Origin: Muribaculaceae bacterium
GTDB lineage: Bacteria > Bacteroidota > Bacteroidia > Bacteroidales > Muribaculaceae
NCBI GenBank assembly: GCA_022510385.1
Contig: JAFLTQ010000001.1
Location: 152,955 to 216,954, forward strand
Length of the DNA: 64,000 bases
Direction of reading: 5' to 3'
Positions 52,119 through 60,811 of this stretch are shown piece after piece. A program made the translations under genes and the position numbers. Under the pieces are notes generated by a model. It made no database searches. It had not been told where the DNA came from and saw nothing but the letters and a program-made list of their open reading frames with translations. Within the stretch, counting starts at the first letter, position 1. The number at the start of each line of letters is the position of its first letter.

Positions 52119-53567
52119 TCAGCCTACAGAGCCCTCAAGCGAAATTTGGAGAAGTTTCTGAGCCTCTACGGCAAATTCCATGGGAAGCTTATTCATCACC
52201 TCTTTCGCATATCCGTTCACAATAAGAGCAACTGCCTCTTCTACAGGTATACCTCTTTGACGACAATAAAATAGCTGAGCCTCATTGATTTTTGAAGTGG
52301 TAGCCTCATGTTCCACCGTGCTGCTGGAATTCCTCACATCTATATATGGGAATGTGTGTGCCCCACATTCATTACCCATTAATAACGAATCACATTGCGT
52401 GTAATTGCGACAACCGGTGGCTTTTTCATCCACCCTGACAAGCCCTCTATAGGAGTTCTGGCTTTTACCGGCTGAAATACCCTTGCTCACTATTGTGCTC
52501 CGGCTGTTTTTCCCGACATGAATCATCTTCGTGCCGGTGTCGGCCTGTTGCATGTTGTTTGTGACGGCTACAGAATAGAATTCTCCCACACTCTCCTCCC
52601 CTTTAAGAATACATGACGGGTATTTCCATGTGATAGCAGATCCGGTTTCAACCTGGGTCCAGGAGATTTTCGATTTGAATCCACGGCAAAGGCCTCGCTT
52701 TGTCACAAAGTTATAAATTCCTCCGTTGCCTTCCTTATCTCCTGCATACCAGTTTTGGACGGTGCTATATTTCACTTCTGCTCGTTCTTCACAAATGATT
52801 TCCACTATGGCAGCATGCAGTTGGTTTTCATCGCGCATCGGTGCTGTGCATCCCTCAAGATAGCTGACGTAGGAATCATCATCGGCAACTATTAGGGTTC
52901 TCTCAAACTGTCCCGTCCCGGCGGCATTGATTCTAAAATATGTGCTTAATTCCATTGGGCATCTCACCCCTTTGGGAATGTATACAAACGACCCGTCGGA
53001 AAAGACTGCGGAATTCAATGCGGCAAAGAAATTGTCGCGATAACTGACAACTGTGCCAAGATATTTTTTCACAAGATCCGGATAATCCTTCACTGCCTCT
53101 GAGAAAGAGCAAAAAATCACACCAAGTTCAGCAAGCTTTTCTCGATGAGTGGTTTTCACACTCACTGAGTCCATCACTGCATCTACAGCAACTCCTGCAA
53201 GCTGTTTCTGTTCCTCCAAAGATATCCCTAATTTATTAAATGTCTCAAGGAGTTCAGGGTCCACTTCATCCAGACTCTTTTTCTCTTCCTTCTTTTTGGG
53301 GGCGGCGTAGTAGGAAATTGCCTGATAATCTATGGCCGGAATATTAAGGTGAGCCCATTGAGGCATTTTAAGCGTAAGCCAATACCGATACGCCTTCAGA
53401 CGAAATTCCAAAAGCCACTCCGGCTCTCCTTTTTTTTCAGAAATGAAACGTATCACGTCTTCATTAAGACCGGGTGCCACGATATCTGTGGCAATATCGC
53501 TTGTGAAACCATATTTATATTCGCCCTGAGTTGCATCCTGCAAAACCTTGTCGTTTTCTTCAGCCAT
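52119..53567 (-). CDS. sufB: Fe-S cluster assembly scaffold SufB
   Basis: SufB is the scaffold on which iron-sulfur clusters are built, working with SufC and SufD. The 482-residue protein has the family's GISEEQK-like segment and the core [20 protein letters not shown]. The conserved stretch [19 protein letters not shown] and the late [12 protein letters not shown] also appear. I chose the ATG at 53567, because the 17 residues upstream are not family-like. In many Bacteroidales sufB is followed by sufC and sufD, but here phoH follows instead, so the partner genes lie elsewhere. Confidence 0.93.
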   Translation of the reverse strand: MAEENDKVLQDATQGEYKYGFTSDIATDIVAPGLNEDVIRFISEKKGEPEWLLEFRLKAYRYWLTLKMPQWAHLNIPAIDYQAISYYAAPKKKEEKKSLDEVDPELLETFNKLGISLEEQKQLAGVAVDAVMDSVSVKTTHREKLAELGVIFCSFSEAVKDYPDLVKKYLGTVVSYRDNFFAALNSAVFSDGSFVYIPKGVRCPMELSTYFRINAAGTGQFERTLIVADDDSYVSYLEGCTAPMRDENQLHAAIVEIICEERAEVKYSTVQNWYAGDKEGNGGIYNFVTKRGLCRGFKSKISWTQVETGSAITWKYPSCILKGEESVGEFYSVAVTNNMQQADTGTKMIHVGKNSRSTIVSKGISAGKSQNSYRGLVRVDEKATGCRNYTQCDSLLMGNECGAHTFPYIDVRNSSSTVEHEATTSKINEAQLFYCRQRGIPVEEAVALIVNGYAKEVMNKLPMEFAVEAQKLLQISLEGSVG

Positions 53568-53671
53568 ATCTTTTTTCCTTGATGTGAGCAATAAAATGAT
53601 TGGGATGGTTTCTTCCACCCTTTTTTATATTAACAAAAATTAAGCCAATTCTGTTCTTTTCGGGAAAGAGG

Positions 53672-53703
53672 TTTGCAAATCAAATAAGTGTTAGATAAAT
53701 TTG
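53672..53703 (+). promoter_or_regulatory. Promoter of the 53760-56175 gene group
   Basis: TTTG at 53672-53675, a 20-bp spacer and TAAATTTG at 53696-53703 match both Bacteroidota elements very well. The leader to the ATG at 53760 is about 50 nt. Confidence 0.75.
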
Positions 53704-53759
53704 CATAACAAAGGAATATAACGGAAAAGTGTTGCAAAGGGAAGAAAGTTAAAGAGGTT

Positions 53760-54332
53760 ATGGCTTTTGAGGAAGAAAAAGATGTTTTTGATAATGAGAA
53801 ACCGGTGATAGAAACCCCGGAGGAAGAAAAGCAACCGAAATATAAGCCGGAAGACCCTGAATATTGGGAGCAAGATGAGTCGGAATGGGCACATCTGCAT
53901 CATCATTCACGGATTCCTAACTGGGTGTGGGTTCTGGGCATAGTGATATTGATCGGGCTCGTGGCCGGTTGCTGGATCAGATTTTTCTCCCCTTACGTTG
54001 AAGATGCAACACAGTATGGTTATGTAGAGGGAATCGAAAAGCGTGGGATGATTTTCCAAACATACGAAGGAATTCTTATACCCTACAAGGAGTTGATGGA
54101 CACCACTCGTATTTATAGCCGCGATTTTGTGTTCTCTGTTGGTGACAATAAAACAGCTGCCACACTAAAGAAAGCATTGTATGATGTCAAACCGGTCAGA
54201 GTGACTTATAAAAAATATTATGCAACCATACCATGGAGAGGTGCCAGTAAAATTGTTGTCACCGCTGCCGATACGGTATCACCGGAAAAGATTCTCCCTC
54301 CGGAATTCGCTCCAAATAAAAAGACCTTGTAA
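53760..54332 (+). CDS. Unrecognised single-pass membrane protein
   Basis: The 190-residue protein has an acidic, disordered first 45 residues, a HLHHH stretch and one transmembrane helix at about 60-80 (VWVLGIVILIGLVAGCWI). A C-terminal region of about 105 residues follows, probably extracytoplasmic and mostly strands. No family is recognised. It has its own strong promoter and heads a plus-strand run that includes an LRR protein and polyprenyl synthase; a shared function is not evident. Confidence 0.7.
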   Translation: MAFEEEKDVFDNEKPVIETPEEEKQPKYKPEDPEYWEQDESEWAHLHHHSRIPNWVWVLGIVILIGLVAGCWIRFFSPYVEDATQYGYVEGIEKRGMIFQTYEGILIPYKELMDTTRIYSRDFVFSVGDNKTAATLKKALYDVKPVRVTYKKYYATIPWRGASKIVVTAADTVSPEKILPPEFAPNKKTL

Positions 54333-54340
54333 TTTTAATT

Positions 54341-55186
54341 TTGAAATTCGCTATTTTATTGTCTGCCCTCTTTATCAATGCTTTGACTTTCGCTCAGAAT
54401 CCTCTTTTCAAAGTGAATGTGGCTGATTCTGTGATAAAGAATTTAGTGGATAGAAACTCTCACATCTTTATCAGTTCTCTCAATGGCAAAATTGCTGTTG
54501 ACCCCTATGAATATTCCGATTGCGAAAGTTTAGTTAGCGTAGTGATTGAAGAGGGAATTGAAGAAATCGGAGAGTATGCCTTCCTGGGATGCCGAAACCT
54601 TAAAAGCATATCCTTGCCGAAAACTTTGCTTAAGATTGGAGAGGGAGCTTTCCGGGAATGTGAATCACTTGAAACTTTGATAATTCCTGATGGAGTGGCA
54701 GTCATTCCGCCTTATATGTGCAGTTGGGATAGCAGTCTCACAAAAGTAGTGCTCCCCGAAAGCGTAGTGGATATCTCACGCAATGCTTTTGCCTACTGCT
54801 ATTCTTTAGAGGAAATAAATTTACCGCCCGGATTGAAGCATATAGGCTCCAATGCGTTCAGCTTTTGCAGGAGTTTGAAAGAAATTGAATTGGGAGATGA
54901 GATGGATGAATTGGAATCCTACTCGTTTTCAGACTGTGAAAATCTCAGAAAAGCTGTGCTTCCGGGAAATTCTAAAATGCTTGGAGAACTAATTTTCACG
55001 GGTTGTGAGGTCCTCGAGGAAATCATGTGTATGAGCGAAATCCCTCCAAGTTTTGACTGCGACTCACCTCTGTTTGACCCCATGGAAACAAATCTTTGGG
55101 ATAAGTGTAAACTGATAATTCCGGAGGCTTCTCGTGAATTATATAAAACAGCTCCGGGCTGGATATTTTTTTTTGAGAAATTTTAA
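54341..55186 (+). CDS. Secreted BspA-type leucine-rich repeat protein
   Basis: The 281-residue protein starts with TTG at 54341, which gives a clean signal peptide (KFAILLSALFINALTFAQ). Five or six LRR_5 repeats follow between about 55 and 230, recurring as an I.IP/SLP strand then FxxCxxL (for example AFLGCRNLKSISLP and AFAYCYSLEEINLP). Such BspA-like proteins bind host or bacterial surface molecules. The C-terminus has no anchor or sorting motif that I can see. It is unlike the LRR membrane protein at 3432-5333, which lacks a signal peptide. Confidence 0.82.
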   Translation: MKFAILLSALFINALTFAQNPLFKVNVADSVIKNLVDRNSHIFISSLNGKIAVDPYEYSDCESLVSVVIEEGIEEIGEYAFLGCRNLKSISLPKTLLKIGEGAFRECESLETLIIPDGVAVIPPYMCSWDSSLTKVVLPESVVDISRNAFAYCYSLEEINLPPGLKHIGSNAFSFCRSLKEIELGDEMDELESYSFSDCENLRKAVLPGNSKMLGELIFTGCEVLEEIMCMSEIPPSFDCDSPLFDPMETNLWDKCKLIIPEASRELYKTAPGWIFFFEKF

Positions 55187-55200
55187 AACTTCTTCTCATC

Positions 55201-56175
55201 ATGGATCGACTGGCAAAAATTCAACAACGTATAGAGCCTGAACTGGCAAAAATGAATTCTATCATTCGGGAGTCATTAACTTCTGATAATGAGTTGATGG
55301 ATACTGTTGTAAGCAATTATTTGCTCACAAAAGGGAAACAGATAAGACCTATTATGGTGATTCTGAGTGCAAAGTTCTTTGGCGAAATTAATCCACATGT
55401 GCTCCACGCAGGCGCAGCTTTGGAAATGCTCCACAATGCCTCTCTGATTCATGATGATGTGGTCGATGATACTCCTCTCCGTCGAGGCCATGCCACAGTA
55501 AATAATCAGTGGGGAAATCATATTGCTGTCTTAGTAGGGGATTATTTCGTGGCCAATGCTTTGGCTGCCGGGATTAGCACCGGTAATCTCTCTATCATTT
55601 CATCCCTTTCCGATCTGGGTAAGGAATTGTCGCTCGGAGAGATAGAGCAAATCTGTAATGTCAGGGATCATCATCTCGACGAGGAACATTATTTTTCAAT
55701 GATTCGTAAGAAAACAGCCTCCCTTTTCAGGAATTGTGTGAAGATGGGAGCGGAAGCAGTCGGAGTCAAAAGGGATGAATATGAGCCGTTGGCACAATAT
55801 GCGGAACTATTGGGAATGTGTTTCCAGATACGCGATGATATTTTCGATTATTTCTCAAATCCATTGATAGGAAAGCCCACAGGGAATGATTTGCGCGAGG
55901 GCAAGGTGACTCTCCCATTGCTCCACGCAATTCAAACTGCTCCCGAACCAATCTCTCAAAGTGTCAAGGAGATGCTCCTAAAAGGAGACCTCAATGAACA
56001 GGAAATAGGTATTCTTATCGATTTTGCCAAGGAATATGACGGCATAGAGTATGCCTTCGCAAAAATGAGGGAAATGCAGTCGGAGGCTGATAAATTATTG
56101 GAAGGTTATCCCAACTCTAAATGGAAAGAAACTTTCCGACAGCTTTTCGATTATATAATTTCACGTGATAAATAG
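55201..56175 (+). CDS. Polyprenyl diphosphate synthase
   Basis: The 324-residue enzyme adds isoprene units in trans to make a long-chain polyprenyl diphosphate, for example for menaquinone. It shows the first Asp-rich motif DDVVDD (about 83-88), followed by TPLRRG, and the second DDIFD (about 210-214). The length and spacing fit octaprenyl-type synthases; chain length cannot be decided here. It lies 14 bp after the LRR gene. Confidence 0.92.
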   Translation: MDRLAKIQQRIEPELAKMNSIIRESLTSDNELMDTVVSNYLLTKGKQIRPIMVILSAKFFGEINPHVLHAGAALEMLHNASLIHDDVVDDTPLRRGHATVNNQWGNHIAVLVGDYFVANALAAGISTGNLSIISSLSDLGKELSLGEIEQICNVRDHHLDEEHYFSMIRKKTASLFRNCVKMGAEAVGVKRDEYEPLAQYAELLGMCFQIRDDIFDYFSNPLIGKPTGNDLREGKVTLPLLHAIQTAPEPISQSVKEMLLKGDLNEQEIGILIDFAKEYDGIEYAFAKMREMQSEADKLLEGYPNSKWKETFRQLFDYIISRDK

Positions 56176-56263
56176 GAATAAGGAATCACGTCATGTAGGT
56201 AAGCTGCCTAAAAAACTTTAAGAAATCAATTTAAGAGAGTCAAAAATAACATAAGGGAATTGT

Positions 56264-56839
56264 ATGTTGGAGCAATTCATGTATGAAGGATTAATAGAGG
56301 CAGGATGTGATGAGGCCGGAAGAGGCTGTCTCTGCGGTCCCGTGGCATGTGCAGCGGTTATTCTCCCTCCCGATTTTGAATGTGAGGAACTCAATGACAG
56401 CAAACAGCTCTCAGAGAAAAAAAGAGAGAAACTGCGTCCTATTATCGAAGAGAAGGCAATCGCATGGGCTGTCGTTATGGTAGAACCCGAAGAAATCGAC
56501 CGCATCAATATCCTTAATGCTTCAATTGAGGGGATGCATAGGGCTTTAGCCAATTTATCGGTTTGCCCTCAACATATACTGGTGGATGGTAATAAATTCA
56601 GACCCTTTGGAGATATTCCTCACACAACGGTGGTGAAGGGCGACGGTAAATATATGTCTATAGCGGCTGCCTCAATCTTGGCAAAAACTCATAGAGATGA
56701 ATTAATGAGCAAACTGGCCAATCAATATCCGGAGTATAAATGGGAAATCAATAAAGGATATCCTACCAAATCCCACCGCGAAGCAATCAGCCGTTATGGC
56801 CTGACTCCCTGCCATCGTAAGACATTCAAATCCATATAA
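56264..56839 (+). CDS. rnhB: Ribonuclease HII
   Basis: RNase HII cuts RNA in RNA-DNA hybrids and at single ribonucleotides in DNA. The 191-residue protein has the CDEAGRGCLCGPV active-site segment with the Asp-Glu pair (about 14-26) and NDSKQLSEKKRE (about 47). The later motif HTTVKGDGKYMSIAAASILAK has the third acid. A second in-frame ATG at 56279 (MYEGLIEAGCDEAG) is also possible and would drop five residues. Its reading frame is intact. Confidence 0.94.
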   Translation: MLEQFMYEGLIEAGCDEAGRGCLCGPVACAAVILPPDFECEELNDSKQLSEKKREKLRPIIEEKAIAWAVVMVEPEEIDRINILNASIEGMHRALANLSVCPQHILVDGNKFRPFGDIPHTTVVKGDGKYMSIAAASILAKTHRDELMSKLANQYPEYKWEINKGYPTKSHREAISRYGLTPCHRKTFKSI

Positions 56840-56845
56840 TTTCTT

Positions 56846-56877
56846 TTGCCGGAATCTCAAACTTTTTTGTATATTTG
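56846..56877 (+). promoter_or_regulatory. Promoter of the first rubrerythrin
   Basis: TTG at 56846-56848, a 21-bp spacer and TATATTTG at 56870-56877 match the Bacteroidota promoter. The ATG at 56914 is 36 bp downstream. Confidence 0.7.
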
Positions 56878-56913
56878 CAATTAGTAAAAACCAAAATCAT
56901 AAATAACTAAACT

Positions 56914-57492
56914 ATGTCAAAATCTATCAAAGGAACAAGAACAGAGCATAATTTGCTCGCTTCTTTTGCAGGCGAAAGCCAGGCTCGTTCACGTTACACT
57001 CTTTTCGCTCAGAAAGCAATAGAAGAGGGGTATGAGCAAATCGCTTCTATTTTCTTGACAACAGCTGCTCAGGAATTGAGCCACGCAACCCAGTTCTTCA
57101 ATCTTCTTGAAGGTGGAATGGTGGAAATTAAGGCTGCTTATCCTGCCGGCAAAGTAGGCTCTACTAAAGAAAATCTTGCCGCTGCTGCTGCAGGCGAAAG
57201 AGAGGAATGGGGTGAGCTCTATGCTAATTTCGCTGACATTGCTCAGGAAGAAGGTTTCCCCGAAATTGCTCTGCTTTATAGAAATATTGCTAAAGTGGAA
57301 CAAATGCATGAGAACCGCTATGTGAAACTTCTTGAAAGAATGGAAAACGAGCAAGTCTTCAAGAGCGAAGAACCTGTCGTATGGTATTGCCGCAAGTGCG
57401 GTTACATCGTTGAAACAAAACAGGCTCCCAAAAAGTGTCCGGTTTGCGGTGTTCCTCAGGGTTGGTTTGAAAGATTCCCTAACAATTATTAA
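56914..57492 (+). CDS. Rubrerythrin
   Basis: The 192-residue protein has a ferritin-like diiron domain (about 1-150; helices with E..Y/A and E..H pairs such as EESQ-like AGESQARSRY and EQMHENRYVKL). A C-terminal rubredoxin domain has two CxxC pairs, CRKCG and CPVCG. Rubrerythrin reduces hydrogen peroxide in anaerobes. A strong promoter lies just upstream, fitting a highly expressed oxidative-stress gene. A second, related rubrerythrin lies 890 bp downstream, with recO on the opposite strand between them. Confidence 0.95.
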   Translation: MSKSIKGTRTEHNLLASFAGESQARSRYTLFAQKAIEEGYEQIASIFLTTAAQELSHATQFFNLLEGGMVEIKAAYPAGKVGSTKENLAAAAAGEREEWGELYANFADIAQEEGFPEIALLYRNIAKVEQMHENRYVKLLERMENEQVFKSEEPVVWYCRKCGYIVETKQAPKKCPVCGVPQGWFERFPNNY

Positions 57493-57551
57493 TTAAAAAG
57501 TTTCCACTCTTAATTATATATCACTTTTTCCGGCTTTTGTAGGATGTCAAA

Positions 57552-58277
57552 TCAGCTGAATAAGTCTTTTAAGATGTCTACTGATTTGAGACTCCCCAAC
57601 CCCGGGAAATGATAGCTGTAATAATTAAGGATTCCATAAAGTATTTGTCTCCGGTTGATGGTTGTCAATCGGAGACATTTCATATTTGAAAAATTGAGGC
57701 GCGAGATAAAAGGAATAAAGCGTGCATCCGACTCCCCTACTACAGGACACTTGGCCTCAAATTCAGCCACAAAAGCACCCGCAGAATAGTCAAAAACATA
57801 ACCCTCCTTATAACCTGTGGTGTCGGGCTGTATCCCTGAAAAAGGAAGAAGGGATATAAGAAAGACTATATGAAAATCATTCTCTCCTCTTTCTAATTTG
57901 TCTAAAAGTCTGAAAGATTCTATTAAAAAATCATAGAGAGCAGGATCGGACATTGAAGCATTCAACAGTTTAACAAGGAATTCAGATATGAATAGTGATA
58001 TGGCGCTCTTTACGGGATGAAAGTATATGTCTCTCCATATTTCTGTCGGGGAAATTGAGCCCAGGCGCTGTAGTTCTGCAGTAGACTTATAGTTGAGATC
58101 TGTCTCTACAACCGACAATGGCTGAAGGCGTGCTCTTCTGATATTAGAGGCTTTACCGCTGCCCGTAGGAGATATGAATGACATACGGCCTCGTTCACGT
58201 GTGTAAAGCGTCACGATATTATGGCGATCATTATATTTCCTGACATTCAATACTATTCCATGTATTTTTTCCGACAT
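57552..58277 (-). CDS. recO: DNA repair protein RecO
   Basis: RecO loads RecA with RecF/RecR during recombinational repair. The 241-residue protein begins EKIHGIVLNVRKYNDRHNIVTLYTRERGRMSFIS, an OB-fold opening typical of Bacteroidota RecO. A helical C-terminal domain follows without an obvious zinc-finger Cys set. The ATG at 58277 was chosen, because the ORF upstream of it has an unrelated, Phe/Ile-rich start. It is convergent with the first rubrerythrin and divergent from the second. Confidence 0.9.
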   Translation of the reverse strand: MSEKIHGIVLNVRKYNDRHNIVTLYTRERGRMSFISPTGSGKASNIRRARLQPLSVVETDLNYKSTAELQRLGSISPTEIWRDIYFHPVKSAISLFISEFLVKLLNASMSDPALYDFLIESFRLLDKLERGENDFHIVFLISLLPFSGIQPDTTGYKEGYVFDYSAGAFVAEFEAKCPVVGESDARFIPFISRLNFSNMKCLRLTTINRRQILYGILNYYSYHFPGLGSLKSVDILKDLFS

Positions 58278-58381
58278 GAAAACTATTTTGTCACTATTGT
58301 TGTTAAAAATATAGATTTCTAAAATACTAAAAAAATCTAAAATAGAGAATTTCAAATCTAACAATTAAAATTATAGAAATT

Positions 58382-58987
58382 ATGGCAGATACCAACACCA
58401 CCCCTAAAAGTCTGAAAGGGACGCGCACAGAAAAAGCGCTTGCAAATGCTTACGTAGCAGAATCAACAGCTTACACTCGTTACATCTATTTTGCTAAAAG
58501 TGCAAAAAAGGAAATGTACTATGATTTCGCAAACATTTTCCTTGAAACAGCTGACAATGAGCTTCACCACGGCAAAATCTTTTTGAAATACCTGACTGAA
58601 GGAGCTGTTGTAACAAATCCTATTAGTGTTGACCCGGGCATCTTGAAACCCACAGTTGAATGTCTCAAGATTGCAGCTCAAGAAGAGGAACAGGAAGGTG
58701 TCGTTGAATATACAAATGCTGCGGCTATAGCTGAAGAAGAAGGATTCACAGAGATTGCTGATCATTTCCGCGCTATTGCTTCTATTGAAAACCATCATAA
58801 AGAAAGATTCGACTTGATGCGCAAGCAAATCGAAACAAATACGGTTTGGAAGAGCGACACCCCGATTAAGTGGCAATGCCTCGTTTGCGGTTATATCTTT
58901 GAAGGTGTGCAACCACCGGAAAATTGCCCGGCTTGCAACCATCCGTTCCAACACTTCAAACGCGCAGAACCTTTCACTGATTTTTAA
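58382..58987 (+). CDS. Rubrerythrin (second copy)
   Basis: The 201-residue protein has the same plan as the first rubrerythrin: a diiron ferritin-like domain (about 10-160; ENHHKERFDL and EEEQEGVVEY segments) and a C-terminal rubredoxin domain with CLVCG and CPAC pairs. Both begin with the related phrase KGTRTE. It differs from its neighbour enough to suggest an old duplication. It is followed by a strong intrinsic terminator at 59011-59035. Confidence 0.94.
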   Translation: MADTNTTPKSLKGTRTEKALANAYVAESTAYTRYIYFAKSAKKEMYYDFANIFLETADNELHHGKIFLKYLTEGAVVTNPISVDPGILKPTVECLKIAAQEEEQEGVVEYTNAAAIAEEEGFTEIADHFRAIASIENHHKERFDLMRKQIETNTVWKSDTPIKWQCLVCGYIFEGVQPPENCPACNHPFQHFKRAEPFTDF

Positions 58988-59010
58988 ATTTTCAAACAAA
59001 TGATATTTAA

Positions 59011-59035
59011 GGAGAGCTTCGGCTCTCCTTTTTTT
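59011..59035 (+). terminator. Intrinsic terminator after the second rubrerythrin
   Basis: GGAGAGC and GCTCTCC form a perfect 7-bp stem with a TTCG tetraloop, followed by seven T residues. Confidence 0.92.
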
Positions 59036-59128
59036 GGGAGCTATTTCCCTTTTTTGATGAACTTTTTAGAGGTTATTTCATTATAATTACAGAAGATAGT
59101 TATTATTTACAATTAAAAATTAAAGGTT

Positions 59129-59332
59129 ATGAAAATAAGATTCAATAATACCCCGTTAGCCGTCTTGGTGCTTATAATTGGGCTCGCAATAGTGGTTGCA
59201 GGTATTTTAGTGATGGCATTATATCACGATATGGCTTGGCAAAGCTATGTTATTATAGGAGTGATTATGCTGTGTGCAATTTGGGCAATGCTCAATATTC
59301 CGTTTAAAATCAGTCTAAAGGAACGACAATAG
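59129..59332 (+). CDS. Small two-helix membrane protein
   Basis: The 67-residue protein has two hydrophobic helices (about 9-30 and 38-58) joined by a short loop, a basic start (MKIRFNN) and a basic end (KISLKERQ). No family is recognised. An isolated gene between two strong terminators, it is likely real because the frame is open, the composition is membrane-like and a terminator follows. Confidence 0.6.
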   Translation: MKIRFNNTPLAVLVLIIGLAIVVAGILVMALYHDMAWQSYVIIGVIMLCAIWAMLNIPFKISLKERQ

Positions 59333-59363
59333 TCTCCTCTGTCGATTAATATTAAAGATTTGT

Positions 59364-59403
59364 GAGAAGACGGGTGAACCAAATTCATCCGTTTTCTCTT
59401 TTT
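59364..59403 (+). terminator. Strong intrinsic terminator after the small membrane protein
   Basis: GAGAAGACGGGTGAA (59364-59378) pairs over 15 bp (two G-T) with TTCATCCGTTTTCTC (59384-59398), with a 5-nt loop and a following T-tract. Confidence 0.92.
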
Positions 59404-59463
59404 ACTGTCTTAGAATTATATGATAATTGGGCTTTACATCCTTATAAATTAAAGAAATTTAGT

Positions 59464-59471
59464 TATTTTTG
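59464..59471 (+). promoter_or_regulatory. -7 box for the saccharopine-dehydrogenase-family gene
   Basis: TATTTTTG matches TAnnTTTG, 73 bp before the ATG at 59545. No -33 TTG was seen at the expected distance. Confidence 0.5.
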
Positions 59472-59481
59472 CAGTCAGCCA

Positions 59482-59511
59482 TTCGGAGTTGGGCAACCAT
59501 TAATACCCGAA
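59482..59511 (+). promoter_or_regulatory. Structured leader element
   Basis: TTCGG (59482-59486) pairs with CCGAA (59507-59511). Inside, TGG and CCA (59490-59499) close a GCAA tetraloop. The element lies at the likely 5' end of the transcript. I do not recognise a known riboswitch. Confidence 0.3.
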
Positions 59512-59544
59512 GGGCTCTTAAAATAAAATCCAAAACAGAAACAA

Positions 59545-60741
59545 ATGTCAAAAGTCCTTATTATCGGAGCCGGTGGAGTCGGCACTGTGGTGGCTGCCAA
59601 ATGTGCCCAAAACCCCGATGTATTTACAGAAATAGTTCTCGCTTCTCGCACAAAATCAAAATGTGATAAAATCGCTCAAAGAATTGGGAGCAAGAATATA
59701 ATCACCGATCAGGTAGATGCCAACTCTGTGGAACAACTCTGTGATTTGTTCCGTCGTCATAAACCGGAAATATGTATAAATGTAGCTCTCCCCTATCAGG
59801 ATCTCACCATTATGGAGGCTTGTCTACAATGTGGGGTGAATTATTTAGACACAGCTAATTATGAGCCCGAAGATGAGGCCCATTTTGAATATAGCTGGCA
59901 ATGGGCTTATAGGGAAAAATTTGAAAAAGCAGGCCTGACTGCAATTCTGGGATGCGGGTTTGACCCCGGCGTCTCAGGTGTGTTTGTAGCATATGCTGCC
60001 AAACATCATTTCTCAGAAATGAGATATCTTGATATTGTCGACTGCAATGCCGGCAATCACGGAAAGGCCTTTGCTACTAATTTTAATCCTGAAATAAATA
60101 TCCGTGAAATCACCCAGAAAGGGAAATATTGGGAGGATGGCAAATGGATAGAGACTGAGAATCTTGAAATCCATAAACCGTTGACTTATCCAAATATCGG
60201 ACAAAGAGAGTCTTATCTTCTTTATCATGAGGAGCTTGAAAGCCTTGTCCAGAATTTCCCGACGATTCGCAGAGCTCGTTTCTGGATGACTTTCGGTCAA
60301 GAATATCTCACCCATCTAAGAGTGATTCAAAACATTGGGATGGCAAGAATCGACCCGGTAATGTATGAAGGGAAAGAGATTGTCCCTATCCAGTTCCTGA
60401 AAGCTGTTCTTCCTGATCCTGGTAGCCTCGGAGAAAACTATACGGGAGAAACTTCTATAGGATGCAGAATCAGCGGACTCGATAAACAAGGGAAAGAATC
60501 CACCTACTACATCTATAATAATTGTTCCCATGAAGAGGCTTTTAAAGAAACCGGCGCACAGGCTGTGAGCTACACAACAGGAGTCCCTGCCATGGTTGGC
60601 GCTTATATGTTCCTCACAGGCCAATGGGTAAAGCCCGGAGTGCATAACGTTGAAGAATTTAATCCCGACCCCTTCTTGGAAAAATTAGCTCTCTCCGGTT
60701 TGCCTTGGCATGTAATTGTGGATGGTGACCTCGAATTTTAA
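59545..60741 (+). CDS. Saccharopine dehydrogenase-family oxidoreductase (carboxynorspermidine synthase-like)
   Basis: The 398-residue protein begins KVLIIGAGGVGTVVAAKCA, a Rossmann NAD(P)-binding loop, and has the family's INVALPYQDLTIMEACLQCGVNYLDTANY and ILGCGFDPGVSGVFVAYA segments. In Bacteroidota this form is usually carboxynorspermidine/carboxyspermidine dehydrogenase, a polyamine-synthesis enzyme; saccharopine dehydrogenase itself is the alternative. The decarboxylase NspC is not nearby. A small hairpin lies in its leader. Confidence 0.85.
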   Translation: MSKVLIIGAGGVGTVVAAKCAQNPDVFTEIVLASRTKSKCDKIAQRIGSKNIITDQVDANSVEQLCDLFRRHKPEICINVALPYQDLTIMEACLQCGVNYLDTANYEPEDEAHFEYSWQWAYREKFEKAGLTAILGCGFDPGVSGVFVAYAAKHHFSEMRYLDIVDCNAGNHGKAFATNFNPEINIREITQKGKYWEDGKWIETENLEIHKPLTYPNIGQRESYLLYHEELESLVQNFPTIRRARFWMTFGQEYLTHLRVIQNIGMARIDPVMYEGKEIVPIQFLKAVLPDPGSLGENYTGETSIGCRISGLDKQGKESTYYIYNNCSHEEAFKETGAQAVSYTTGVPAMVGAYMFLTGQWVKPGVHNVEEFNPDPFLEKLALSGLPWHVIVDGDLEF

Positions 60742-60811
60742 AAGCCTCCTCATCATTGGCAAATAAAATGATTTAAAGTTATCGCAACTCTTAAACTTCC
60801 AAAAAGTAATA

